Assembly (NCBI RefSeq): GCF_900142785.1
Contig: NZ_FRCD01000007.1
Location: 62,001 to 126,000 of the forward strand
Origin: Chryseobacterium carnipullorum
GTDB lineage: Bacteria > Bacteroidota > Bacteroidia > Flavobacteriales > Weeksellaceae
Length of the DNA stretch: 64,000 bases
Direction of reading: 5' to 3'
In this document: one piece after another, positions 1-8,395 of the stretch
How positions within the stretch are numbered: the first letter of the stretch is position 1
Layout of the letters: each line of letters begins with the position of its first letter
The notes under the pieces: generated by a model
Database searches by the model: none
The model's input: the letters and a program-made list of their open reading frames with translations, nothing else
What the model was told of the DNA's origin: nothing
Position numbers and translations under genes: made by a program

Positions 1-276
1 ACTGAACATGCGGCTCAGCAAATCTCTAACATCATTAATAAAAACAGTCTACAAAAGGTCCTTTGTACAGGTGGAGGCACCTATAATACCTTCTTAATTG
101 AAAAGATCAGGGAAAAAGCTGGATTGGGCATCATTATTCCCAAAAACGAAATTATTGATTACAAAGAAGCATTAATCTTTGCTTTCATGGGCGTTTTAAA
201 GATGAATAATGAGATCAATGTCCTTTCTTCTGCCACAGGTAGTATTGCAGATCACAGCTCAGGAGTTATGGCATAA
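1..276 (+). CDS. anmK: Anhydro-N-acetylmuramic acid kinase, C-terminal part
   Basis: The window opens inside this gene; 91 C-terminal codons in frame 1 end at TAA 274-276. The visible part has the TGGGTYNTFLIEKI glycine-rich segment typical of the sugar-kinase/actin-like fold of AnmK, then the C-terminal stretch KEALIFAFMGVLKMNNEINVL and a tail ending SSGVMA. AnmK phosphorylates and opens the 1,6-anhydro ring of anhydroMurNAc to give MurNAc-6-phosphate, a step of peptidoglycan recycling in the cytoplasm. The identification is from recognition of this C-terminal segment; the N-terminal ATP-binding region is outside the window. Confidence 0.85.
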   Translation, partial: TEHAAQQISNIINKNSLQKVLCTGGGTYNTFLIEKIREKAGLGIIIPKNEIIDYKEALIFAFMGVLKMNNEINVLSSATGSIADHSSGVMA

Positions 277-300
277 AAAAACCTCCATTGCTGAAGGTTT
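274..300 (-). terminator. Terminator of the SRPBCC gene
   Basis: Read on the minus strand, a 6-bp stem AAACCT/AGGTTT (279-284 with 295-300) with a 10-nt loop is followed by a run of seven or eight T. It sits just after the stop of the minus-strand gene at 306 and just after the anmK stop, so it may serve both strands weakly. Confidence 0.55.
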
Positions 301-305
301 AGATA

Positions 306-695
306 TTATTTGTAAGCTTCAATCTTATCCGTCAATGTATTGATAAAGTTCTGAAGCGGCTTTTCAACCATCATTTTGATAAAAGGATTGAATTTTCCTT
401 CAAAAAGCATCTGAACTTCAGTCTGAGTTTCGCTGATAGGATTTAAAGTGGCTGTTAATGTAAAGTCAAGACTTGAGCTTGCTGACTTCAAAACAGCTTT
501 CTGCTCATCTACTTCATCTATTTTCAGAGCAATTTCCGGCATTCCCTGAAGACCGAATTTGAACCCGTTATCTTTTGTTTCAAACTTCTGAAGACCGTCC
601 GGCATAAAATCTTTATAGTTTTCAGGTGATTTCAACAATTCAGACAAATCTTTAGATGATTTATTGACAATAATTTTTCGTCCTTCTAAATTCAT
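306..695 (-). CDS. SRPBCC-family (START/Bet v1-like) protein
   Basis: A small 129-aa cytoplasmic protein with no signal peptide or membrane segment. It starts with strands (MNLEGRKIIVNKSSKDLSEL), has a central beta-rich region, and ends in a long amphipathic helix (PFIKMMVEKPLQNFINTLTD), the usual outline of the SRPBCC ligand-binding fold. The ligand is unknown. It is divergent to the Nudix hydrolase gene with only 36 bp between start codons. A TAnnTTTG box on the minus strand at 729-736 lies inside the first codons of the neighbour. Family assignment is by general sequence pattern; no catalytic residues can be named. Confidence 0.75.
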   Translation of the reverse strand: MNLEGRKIIVNKSSKDLSELLKSPENYKDFMPDGLQKFETKDNGFKFGLQGMPEIALKIDEVDEQKAVLKSASSSLDFTLTATLNPISETQTEVQMLFEGKFNPFIKMMVEKPLQNFINTLTDKIEAYK

Positions 696-699
696 TTTT

Positions 700-707
700 T
701 ATTTTTG
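700..707 (+). promoter_or_regulatory. -7 promoter box (TATTTTTG) of the Nudix gene
   Basis: Matches the Bacteroidota sigma-ABfr -7 consensus TAnnTTTG, 24 nt before the Nudix ATG at 732. No clear -33 TTTG was found at the standard distance. Confidence 0.5.
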
Positions 708-728
708 TATTTAAATTCTTAATTCTTA

Positions 729-736
729 CAAATGTA
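729..736 (-). promoter_or_regulatory. -7 promoter box (TACATTTG) of the SRPBCC gene
   Basis: Minus-strand match to TAnnTTTG, 33 nt before the ATG at 695. It overlaps the start codon of the divergent Nudix gene (732), so the two transcripts would overlap at their 5' ends. Confidence 0.45.
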
Positions 737-1343
737 TAAAGTTTTTGTGAACGAAAAAAAATTATTAGTATCTAAGCATCCTGAGAATCTTGAAAAAGAT
801 CTTAGGTTCGAAAGTTTCACAACTTTAGAGATTGCCTTAGATCTTTTGGAAAACACTTCAGTGAAAGAGCTGAATGTTTTCGGTGAGAATATTGAAGAGA
901 TCTGGAAAGAGTTCCAAAAGCTTTTCAGAATTATAGAAGCAGCGGGAGGACTGGTTACCAATCCTCAGGGAGAGCTTCTTTTCATTAAAAGATTAGGCAA
1001 ATGGGATCTTCCGAAAGGCAAGATGGAAAAAGGTGAATCCAGAGAAGAATCTGCCATAAGAGAAATTGAAGAAGAAACCGGCCTGAAAGATGTCGAGCTG
1101 GGAAAGTTCATCAACACGACTTACCACATCTATATTGAAAGAAATGGCGAAAAGATTCTTAAATGTACCCATTGGTTTGAAATGAGCTTCGATGGTGAAG
1201 ATACTTCAACGCCACAAATCGAAGAAGGAATTACGGAAGTAGCCTGGAAAAGCACCCCCCAGATCAAGGAGGAAGTTTTCCCAAGTACTTTCCAAAATAT
1301 TAAGCTTATCGTTAATGATTTCTGGAATTTAAAACTTAAATAA
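732..1343 (+). CDS. Nudix hydrolase with N-terminal extension
   Basis: 203 aa. A complete Nudix box is visible at residues 96-118: Gly96, Glu102, then R110-E-I-E-E-E-T-G-L118, fitting GX5EX7REUXEEXGU with all metal-binding glutamates present. About 70 residues precede the Nudix fold, an N-terminal extension without a recognised domain. The enzyme should hydrolyse a nucleoside diphosphate linked to another moiety (NTP, sugar nucleotide or similar); the substrate cannot be told from the sequence. The 3' end overlaps the convergent murF gene by 8 bp. Divergent promoters are described at 700-736. Confidence 0.92.
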   Translation: MYKVFVNEKKLLVSKHPENLEKDLRFESFTTLEIALDLLENTSVKELNVFGENIEEIWKEFQKLFRIIEAAGGLVTNPQGELLFIKRLGKWDLPKGKMEKGESREESAIREIEEETGLKDVELGKFINTTYHIYIERNGEKILKCTHWFEMSFDGEDTSTPQIEEGITEVAWKSTPQIKEEVFPSTFQNIKLIVNDFWNLKLK

Positions 1344-2607
1344 ATTCTATTGATTTTTCAAGGGCAATTCCTCTTGAACCTTTTAACAGGATATTTTCAG
1401 AATGAATTGTGTTATGCTTAAGATATTCTATCAGTTCTGCAGTATTGTCAAAAGACAATGCTGAAGGATTGACTGATTTAAAATACTTTCCTACGGTAAT
1501 GATTTGGTCAAAAGCCAATTCAATAGCAAGTTGTAATACATTCTGATGCTCTTTCTCACTTTCCTCTCCCAATTCAAGCATATCTCCGATAATGATGGTT
1601 TTATTACCTTCAAACGTAGCAAAGTTATGTAAAGAAGCCGTCATAGAGCTTGGATTGGCATTATAGGTATCTAAGACTAATGTTCTCCCCTCCTTTTTCA
1701 CCACTTGTGAACGCATATTGGTGGGAGTATAGCTTTCAACAGCCTGCTTTATTTTCTCAAAGCTTATTCCGAAATGCAATCCCAGACTGGCGGCTGCACA
1801 CAGATTGGTAAAATTATATTCCCCTGTTAGTTTTGAAACGGCTTTAATTCCCTGATATTCCAATCCTACAAAATGGTTTTCCGAAAACAAACCAAACTGA
1901 TAATCTGAATTCTCTTTTCCAAAGGTAATTTTTGGGGTATAGTTTTCAGCTTTTTCTACCTGAATAGGATCATTTTCATTGACTATAATCGTGTTGTGAT
2001 GATTTTTCAAATAATCATAAAGCTCAGACTTTCCTTTAATTACACCTTCAAATCCGCCAAAGCCTTCCAGGTGAGCTTTACCAAAATTGGTAATATATCC
2101 AAAATCAGGCTGTGAAATGGTACATAAAAGTTCTATTTCTTTCTGATGATTCGCTCCCATCTCTATCACCGCCATCTCATGCTCTGCCCTGACAGAAAGG
2201 ATGGTTAGCGGAACACCGATATGGTTATTTAAGTTTCCACAGGTATACTGCACATTGAATTTCTCTGAAAGAACGGCATGGATGATCTCCTTGGTGGTTG
2301 TTTTTCCATTACTTCCCGTAAGTCCGATCACAGGAATCTTAAGCTGATTTCGGTGGTGAATGGCAAGTTGTTGAAGAAAGTTCAGCGTAGACGGAACATA
2401 GAAAATATTCTTGTCCTTATTTTCAAATTCCTGCTGCTCCACAATCACAGCCAAAGCTCCGTCATCTGCAGCTTTTTCTGCAAAGATTGCGGCATTGAAG
2501 TTATCACCTGAAAAGGCAAAGAAAACATCATTCTTCCCGACTTTTCTGCTATCGATCGTTACTTTATCTGACTTTAAAAATAAAGGATAAAACTGTTCTG
2601 TATTCAT
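1336..2607 (-). CDS. murF: UDP-N-acetylmuramoyl-tripeptide--D-alanyl-D-alanine ligase
   Basis: 423 aa, normal length for MurF. It catalyses the ATP-dependent addition of D-Ala-D-Ala to the UDP-MurNAc-tripeptide, the last cytoplasmic step of the peptidoglycan precursor. The Mur ligase P-loop GLTGSNGKTTTKE is at about residues 95-107; the substrate domain lies before it, the central ATPase domain has GNLNNHIGVPLTIL and MGANHQKEIE, and the C-terminal domain carries DTYNANPSSM. It lies downstream of gldJ on the same strand but is insulated by a strong terminator and appears to have its own promoter (box at 2612-2619), which ends 4 nt before the ATG. Confidence 0.96.
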   Translation of the reverse strand: MNTEQFYPLFLKSDKVTIDSRKVGKNDVFFAFSGDNFNAAIFAEKAADDGALAVIVEQQEFENKDKNIFYVPSTLNFLQQLAIHHRNQLKIPVIGLTGSNGKTTTKEIIHAVLSEKFNVQYTCGNLNNHIGVPLTILSVRAEHEMAVIEMGANHQKEIELLCTISQPDFGYITNFGKAHLEGFGGFEGVIKGKSELYDYLKNHHNTIIVNENDPIQVEKAENYTPKITFGKENSDYQFGLFSENHFVGLEYQGIKAVSKLTGEYNFTNLCAAASLGLHFGISFEKIKQAVESYTPTNMRSQVVKKEGRTLVLDTYNANPSSMTASLHNFATFEGNKTIIIGDMLELGEESEKEHQNVLQLAIELAFDQIITVGKYFKSVNPSALSFDNTAELIEYLKHNTIHSENILLKGSRGIALEKSIEFI

Positions 2608-2611
2608 AGGT

Positions 2612-2619
2612 CAAAAATA
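2612..2619 (-). promoter_or_regulatory. murF: -7 box (TATTTTTG) of murF, 4 nt from the ATG
   Basis: On the minus strand TATTTTTG is followed by acct and then ATG. The box starts inside the T-run of the gldJ terminator. The spacing predicts a leaderless or nearly leaderless murF mRNA. Confidence 0.5.
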
Positions 2620-2651
2620 AAAAAACCTTCCGGAAATCCGGAAGGTTTTTT
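2620..2651 (-). terminator. Strong intrinsic terminator after gldJ
   Basis: Perfect 15-bp inverted repeat: 9 bp of CCTTCCGGA/TCCGGAAGG flanked by six A and six T, with a 2-nt centre. On the minus strand it follows the gldJ stop (2670) and is followed by the murF promoter. Confidence 0.85.
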
Positions 2652-2669
2652 ATAAGTATTTTGATAATA

Positions 2670-4271
2670 TTATCTTCTAGTTCTGCTCTTATCATTAGCT
2701 CTAGCATCCTGTGCAACACGGAAGCCAATCCATCCGTAAGCTTTGCCTTGGTTTTTGTATCTTCTTTGTCCCGGATCCAACCAATAAGCTGTATCCTGCC
2801 AAGAACCACCTTTTACCACTCTTACGTCATTAGACATGGCTGATGTTCTGTCTTTAGTATCTTTCTGAAGCTTTACTCTTCCTCCTGCATCCACTATAAA
2901 TCTCTTTTGAGGAGAATTATACATATCGTATGCAGCCGCTGAGTCTGAAGTTCTGTAGTATTCTAAAGAAGACTGTCTATCCCCATCTCTGTAATTTCTG
3001 TAGTCTGCGATAGTTTCTCTTTCAAACTGTCCAGGAAGTCCTCTGTACACTAATCTTCCGTCGGCTAACGTATCATATTTGATTGTTCCTTCGTCGATCA
3101 TTTTGTAAGTTCCGTCACCGTTTCTTACAACAGCCTGAGGCATATTTCCTCTATAATAGTTGAAGTCGCTGAAATCTTCATCAATGATAGGTCTGTATAC
3201 GTCAGCCGTCCATTCTGAAACGTTTCCGTACATACCGTAGATTCCAAGATCATTAGATGGATATTGTCTTACGTCTGCAGTTTGTGCAGCGCCGTCATTT
3301 TTCCATCCTGCGATACCTGAATAGTCACCGGTACCCATTTTGAAGTTTTCAAGGAACATTCCTTTATCTTTTCCTTTAGTTCCTCTCAATCTTTCGATTT
3401 CAGGTTTTTTACCAAGGTATTGATTGTATTCTCTGTTTTTAGCCATACCAAGAGCTGCATATTCCCATTCCACTTCGGTAGGAAGTCTGAACTTCTGAAC
3501 CATTGAAGAGTTTGGTGCTCTGTTTGCAGACAGTAATCTCTGGTTGGTTGTTTTCATCCCAGATTTTTGCTGCATCCTTTTCTCGTTGATATATCCCTGC
3601 ATTTCCGGATCATTCGATTTGAATTTATCCATGTTAAATGCTGTTCCTCCCTGGTTATTGGATTCGTTGATGTACAAATCTTTAGCAATAACTCCGGCCT
3701 GCATCAAAGCTTTTTCATTGGCTCTGTCGGTAAGCCATTCACAATATCTGTTGGCCTGAGTCCAGGAAACTCCTACTACCGGGTAGTAATCGAATTCTGG
3801 CGAACGCAGATACGTTTCATTATAATCGTTTCTAGCAAGTTTATTGTCCCAAAGCAGAGTATCTGGCAAGGCGCCGTTATAGATCTCTTTAAAGCTAGGG
3901 TCACTTGGAGGGAATACATACTTCAACCATGTCAGGTATTCGCGGTATTCGTAGTTAGTAATTTCTGTTTCTCCGATAAAGAATGAACTTACCTGCATTC
4001 TGCGAGGTGTGTTATTCCAATCATGCATAACATCATCTTTCACTAATCCCATTGTAAAAGTTCCACCTTCTACATATACCATTCCTGGCCACCCCTTCTG
4101 CTTTTGTTGCTTTCCTGCAAAAAACCAACCTTGTTTTTCGTTTGGTTTCCAACCCGTCTTGCTGACAAACTTTTTAGTACCGCCTCCTTTGCTGGTACCT
4201 GATCCGCCGCAGCTGGTTAATGCAAGTGTAGAACTTAATGCTATTAATGAAAACAACTTTAGTTTTTTCAT
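2670..4271 (-). CDS. gldJ: Gliding motility / type IX secretion lipoprotein GldJ
   Basis: 533 aa from the ATG at 4271; an upstream in-frame ATG at 4361 adds 30 hydrophobic residues that look untranslated. The chosen start gives a lipoprotein signal (MKKLKLFSLIALSSTLALTSCG) with a clear lipobox Cys. The body is an FGE/sulfatase-modifying-factor-like domain: VEGGTFTMG, PVVGVSWTQANRYCEWL, FRLPTEVEWEYAA, YGMYGNVSEWTADVY, VVKGGSWQDTAYWL and a WIGFRVA end. GldJ is a periplasm-facing lipoprotein required for gliding and T9SS function in flavobacteria; its C-terminus is known to stabilise GldK. It sits next to porU/porV, as in Flavobacterium johnsoniae, but is divergent from porU here. Transcript ends at the terminator at 2620-2651. 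Confidence 0.95.
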   Translation of the reverse strand: MKKLKLFSLIALSSTLALTSCGGSGTSKGGGTKKFVSKTGWKPNEKQGWFFAGKQQKQKGWPGMVYVEGGTFTMGLVKDDVMHDWNNTPRRMQVSSFFIGETEITNYEYREYLTWLKYVFPPSDPSFKEIYNGALPDTLLWDNKLARNDYNETYLRSPEFDYYPVVGVSWTQANRYCEWLTDRANEKALMQAGVIAKDLYINESNNQGGTAFNMDKFKSNDPEMQGYINEKRMQQKSGMKTTNQRLLSANRAPNSSMVQKFRLPTEVEWEYAALGMAKNREYNQYLGKKPEIERLRGTKGKDKGMFLENFKMGTGDYSGIAGWKNDGAAQTADVRQYPSNDLGIYGMYGNVSEWTADVYRPIIDEDFSDFNYYRGNMPQAVVRNGDGTYKMIDEGTIKYDTLADGRLVYRGLPGQFERETIADYRNYRDGDRQSSLEYYRTSDSAAAYDMYNSPQKRFIVDAGGRVKLQKDTKDRTSAMSNDVRVVKGGSWQDTAYWLDPGQRRYKNQGKAYGWIGFRVAQDARANDKSRTRR

Positions 4272-4435
4272 AGTCGATATAAATATTTTCAAAGTACAAA
4301 GAAAAAATAAATTATTCAATAAATCAAGTAAACATTTGATTTTTTTGAAAAACGTTAACAAATTAATTTTATTGTATCACAATTTAATTCTAAAATTTTC
4401 ATTTTATTTGTAATTCAGAAATTTTAATAATAAAC

Positions 4436-7400
4436 ATGAAACAAAAAATCACCTTTTTATTACTATTCTCTTTTGTATCAACACTTTGGGCCCAGAGAAA
4501 AGCCATAGAATGGGAAGGCTCTAAAATTCAGGATTTCGGTGACACAAAATTAAATCTTCCAAATTTCAAAAATGAAGGTTTTTCGTTCAGCCAAAATAAT
4601 GTTTTTATCATCACCAAACAAAAAATAGGAGAAAAGCAACTGAAAGTTTCGGACCTTTCCTGGGAAAGTGTTTCCAATAGAGATCTCTATGATCTGGACA
4701 AGGGAAGACTGCCCGATTATGACGTTGCAGATATAGCCTATTATACTATAGAAGGAGAAAGATATGCAAGCATCAGTGTCTCTTTATTTAAAAATGTAAA
4801 GGGACGTGTGCAAAGACTTTCTTCCTTTACTATTTCTGAAACCTCAGCACCCAACAATTTCAGATCCGGAAATGCGAATAAAGTGGGAAGTACAGCAAAC
4901 CCTCTTTCTGCCGGTGGTTTTTATAAAATTAAAGTAGACCGATCCGGAGTATTTAAAATTACAACACAGTTTTTAAAAGATAACGGGATTAATCCGGCTT
5001 CTGTAAATCCTAAAAATTTCAGAATTTATGGAAACGGAGGCGTCATGCTTCCTGAGCACAATCAGGATACCAGGTACAGTGCTCTTCAGGAAAATGCCAT
5101 CCAGGTGGTAGGTGAAGAAGATGGGGTATGGAACGACGGAGACTACGCCCTATTCTATGCTCAGGGACCTAACGGCTATAATCTTTATGATAAATCTAAC
5201 GGAGGCGGTTTTAAAAGAATAGATACGAGAACTGACCAAAGTAATAATCTCAAAAATATTTACGAAGATTTTTCATACTATTTTATCAATTTTGACAAAG
5301 GAGCCGGTAAAAGAGTGCAGCCTGTGGATGCCAATCTTCCGGCAGGCAATTTAATTACAAGGTATGATAATTACCAGGTGATCAACAACGACCAGAAGAA
5401 TCTTTTAAAAGTAGGAAGAATCTGGGTAGAAGATGCACCATTTACTACAGACAAGGTAGTTACTTTTACGACAAACTCACCTATACAGGCAGGAGATGTT
5501 GTAAAATATAAAACTCAGGTAATTGGCTACCGGTCTCAGAAAAATACAGTAGAATTTAAGATTAATAATCTAAATCCGATCGTACGGGATGTTCCGGCCA
5601 ATACTTCAACGTATGCCTATGATTTTTACCAGCTGAAATATGATGGTACCATATCCAATCTGACTGGAAATCAGATCACCTTTAATTATGCTCCGAATAT
5701 TTCTTTAAATCCAAACGGAGTTTTCCATATGGATTATGTGGAAGTACAGTATAAAGAAAATCTTACTTTCAATGGCTCACAGATGAGTTTCAGAGATTTT
5801 TCCCTTACCAGCGGCTCCAATACCAATTACGGTTTCGGAATTTCCAATGCAACAAATCTTGAACAGGTATGGGATGTAACGGATATTACGAATGCCAACA
5901 GAAGGGTGAATAAAGCAGGGGCAGGCAGTTTTAATTTCGGATACATTACTTCTGATCCTAATTTCAATAATGAATTTGTTGCTTTCCGTGCTGATGCCGC
6001 CTACAATCCACAGTTTGTAGAAAGAATTGCCAACCAGAATCTTTCTGCATTGCAGAATGTAGATTATCTGATCATCACTGTTCCTGAAATGATGGGACAA
6101 GCGCAAAGACTGGCCAGTTATCACCAGACAAAAAATAATTATACGGTAGAAATCGTAGATGCCACCAAAATTTATAACGAATTTGGAAGCGGAAGCAGAG
6201 ATCTTACTGCCATCAGAGATTTTGTAACAAAACTGAACAACAGTTCGAGGCTTAAATATGTATTTATTTTGGGAGATGCCTCCTATGATTATAAAAACAG
6301 AATCTCCGGTAATTCCAATATTGTGTCCAGTTATCAGGGAGAGAACTCTGCAGATTTTGTAGGATCTTTTGTAACGGATGACTATATCGTAATGACTCAG
6401 CCACAAACAACAGAGTTCATTGAAAACAACCTGCCGGACGTTCCTGTAGGAAGAATTCCTGCAGCCAATGTAACGGAAGCTGGAAATATGATGAACAAGA
6501 CACTTGCTTATTATAATGCTTTACCAGGACAGTCTACACCATTTGGAGAATGGCGTATGAAGGTTGACTTTGTAGTAGATGATGATAAGGATGGCGGAAG
6601 TCCTTTCCATGAAGTAATGAATAATACCCTGTCAAGTATTTTTGAACAACCTGGACAGGTGGACCTGAAAGAATATAATGTAAGAAAATTATACCTGGAT
6701 GCTTTCCCTGCACAAAGTACGGCAGCGGGACAAAGATTCCCTCAGGTCACTCAGGCTATCTCCAATGATATCGGAAACAGTCTTTATTTATTCTATTTCG
6801 GACATGGAGGTATTAACGGATGGGCTCAGGAAAGAGTATTGACAAGTACGGAGATCCAGAATTCCAATAATTTCTCGAATGTCTACAGCAGATTTCCGTT
6901 TGTATCTACGATTACTTGTGAATTTACATTATGGGATGAACCGGGAACTTCTTCTGCAGGAGAGCAGTTCATTAAACTTAAACAGGGAGGTGCTGCTGCG
7001 ATGATTACTTCAAGCCGTGCCATCGGTGTAGATTACGGTCGTCTTTTTACCGATACTTATACCAAGAATATTTTTAAGCTTGTCAACGACGATTTTGAAA
7101 CCTTAGGCTACGCACATTTAAATGCTAAAAAACAAAAAGGCGCCAACATTGACCACCTGAAAGTTAATTTCCTTGGAGACCCTGCTATGAAAATAAGCAG
7201 ACCTCAGAGACAACTTGTCATTGATGGGATTGAATCACCGGTTCCGGGATTGATCAGAGGTTTGGATTTCATTAAAGTAAAAGGACACATTAACAATCCT
7301 AACGGAACACTTAACACCACTTTCAACGGAAGGGTTTCTATTAACATTTTTGATAAGAGATTAAACAAAAAGACCCTGAATAATGACGGAGTATTATCTC

Positions 7401-8335
7401 CTGTTATGGATTACACGGAAGAAGGAAGTGCCATCGTTAAAGCTTCAGGAACTGCTGTCAACGGAGTATTCAATGTAGAATTCTATGTTCCGAAGGATAT
7501 TAACTATGCCGTAGGACAGGGAAGAATATTAGGATATGCTGATAATAAAGGAGCCGATGTATTTAACAATCAGGCTGTACAGGTGGGAGATATTAATCCT
7601 AATGGAATCAATGATAATGAACCTCCAAAAGTAAGACTGTATATGAATAATACGAACTTTGCTGACGGGGGAATTACGAATCAGAACCCAATGCTTTTAG
7701 CGTGTGTCACTGATGATACAGGAATCAACTCTACAGGATCAGGTATTGGTCACGACATTACCGTTTATCTTGATGGCCAGATCATCAATACGGTAGTACT
7801 GAATGATTTCTTTGCTTCCGGTGAAGGAAATGGATGTCTAAACCCTAGTCTTGCCGACTACCAGAAGGGGAATGTAACCTATCCTTTCAGAAACCTTGCA
7901 ATAGGACAACACCAGTTAACATTTAAAGTTTGGGATATAAACAATAATTCGACAACTGCTACGTTAAACTTTGAAGTTAAGGATGAAGCTGATCAGCATC
8001 TGATCATCAACAGACCACTGAACTGGCCGAATCCATTTACCAATAAAACATACGTCCAGTTTGAGCATAACTGCGATGATATTCTGGATGTGAATGTTCA
8101 AATTTATACCATAACAGGAAAATTAGTAAGAACATTGTCTCAGCCGGTAGTCGCAGAACCCTTCCTACAGGGCTTTAGAACGCCGCGCCAGGCAATAGAA
8201 TGGGACGGAAGAGACGATTTTGGGGCAACTGTTGCAAAAGGTACGTATATTTTTAAGATATTTGCAAAAAGTCAAAACCAAGAAAAATGCAAAGGAAGTG
8301 CCACAGCTGTAGAAAAAATGGTACTTTTGAAATAA
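4436..8335 (+). CDS. porU: Type IX secretion system sortase PorU
   Basis: 1299 aa with an N-terminal signal peptide ending near WAQ (residues 1-20). A gingipain-type (C25) cysteine peptidase domain lies in the middle; the likely catalytic His is in LFYFGHGGINGW (about residue 788) and the Cys in STITCEF (about 826). The C-terminus resembles a T9SS sorting domain (NWPNPFTNKTYVQFEH, WDGRDDFGATVAKGTYIFK) that PorU keeps rather than loses. PorU cleaves the C-terminal signal of secreted cargo and attaches the cargo to A-type LPS or an equivalent anchor at the cell surface. It is followed 60 bp later by porV, whose product forms the attachment complex with it. Confidence 0.95.
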   Translation: MKQKITFLLLFSFVSTLWAQRKAIEWEGSKIQDFGDTKLNLPNFKNEGFSFSQNNVFIITKQKIGEKQLKVSDLSWESVSNRDLYDLDKGRLPDYDVADIAYYTIEGERYASISVSLFKNVKGRVQRLSSFTISETSAPNNFRSGNANKVGSTANPLSAGGFYKIKVDRSGVFKITTQFLKDNGINPASVNPKNFRIYGNGGVMLPEHNQDTRYSALQENAIQVVGEEDGVWNDGDYALFYAQGPNGYNLYDKSNGGGFKRIDTRTDQSNNLKNIYEDFSYYFINFDKGAGKRVQPVDANLPAGNLITRYDNYQVINNDQKNLLKVGRIWVEDAPFTTDKVVTFTTNSPIQAGDVVKYKTQVIGYRSQKNTVEFKINNLNPIVRDVPANTSTYAYDFYQLKYDGTISNLTGNQITFNYAPNISLNPNGVFHMDYVEVQYKENLTFNGSQMSFRDFSLTSGSNTNYGFGISNATNLEQVWDVTDITNANRRVNKAGAGSFNFGYITSDPNFNNEFVAFRADAAYNPQFVERIANQNLSALQNVDYLIITVPEMMGQAQRLASYHQTKNNYTVEIVDATKIYNEFGSGSRDLTAIRDFVTKLNNSSRLKYVFILGDASYDYKNRISGNSNIVSSYQGENSADFVGSFVTDDYIVMTQPQTTEFIENNLPDVPVGRIPAANVTEAGNMMNKTLAYYNALPGQSTPFGEWRMKVDFVVDDDKDGGSPFHEVMNNTLSSIFEQPGQVDLKEYNVRKLYLDAFPAQSTAAGQRFPQVTQAISNDIGNSLYLFYFGHGGINGWAQERVLTSTEIQNSNNFSNVYSRFPFVSTITCEFTLWDEPGTSSAGEQFIKLKQGGAAAMITSSRAIGVDYGRLFTDTYTKNIFKLVNDDFETLGYAHLNAKKQKGANIDHLKVNFLGDPAMKISRPQRQLVIDGIESPVPGLIRGLDFIKVKGHINNPNGTLNTTFNGRVSINIFDKRLNKKTLNNDGVLSPVMDYTEEGSAIVKASGTAVNGVFNVEFYVPKDINYAVGQGRILGYADNKGADVFNNQAVQVGDINPNGINDNEPPKVRLYMNNTNFADGGITNQNPMLLACVTDDTGINSTGSGIGHDITVYLDGQIINTVVLNDFFASGEGNGCLNPSLADYQKGNVTYPFRNLAIGQHQLTFKVWDINNNSTTATLNFEVKDEADQHLIINRPLNWPNPFTNKTYVQFEHNCDDILDVNVQIYTITGKLVRTLSQPVVAEPFLQGFRTPRQAIEWDGRDDFGATVAKGTYIFKIFAKSQNQEKCKGSATAVEKMVLLK

Positions 8336-8395
8336 ATTAAATAATACATAGATAACAATATTTATAAAAAACTGATAATATATAAAAGACAACAT

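Noticed and set aside
4272..4361. 30-residue N-terminal extension of GldJ
   Set aside because: Would bury the lipoprotein signal behind another hydrophobic stretch; the ATG at 4271 gives a normal lipobox.
5777..6406. 209-codon minus-strand ORF inside porU
   Set aside because: Lies wholly inside the strong PorU coding frame; amino-acid make-up is shadow-like.
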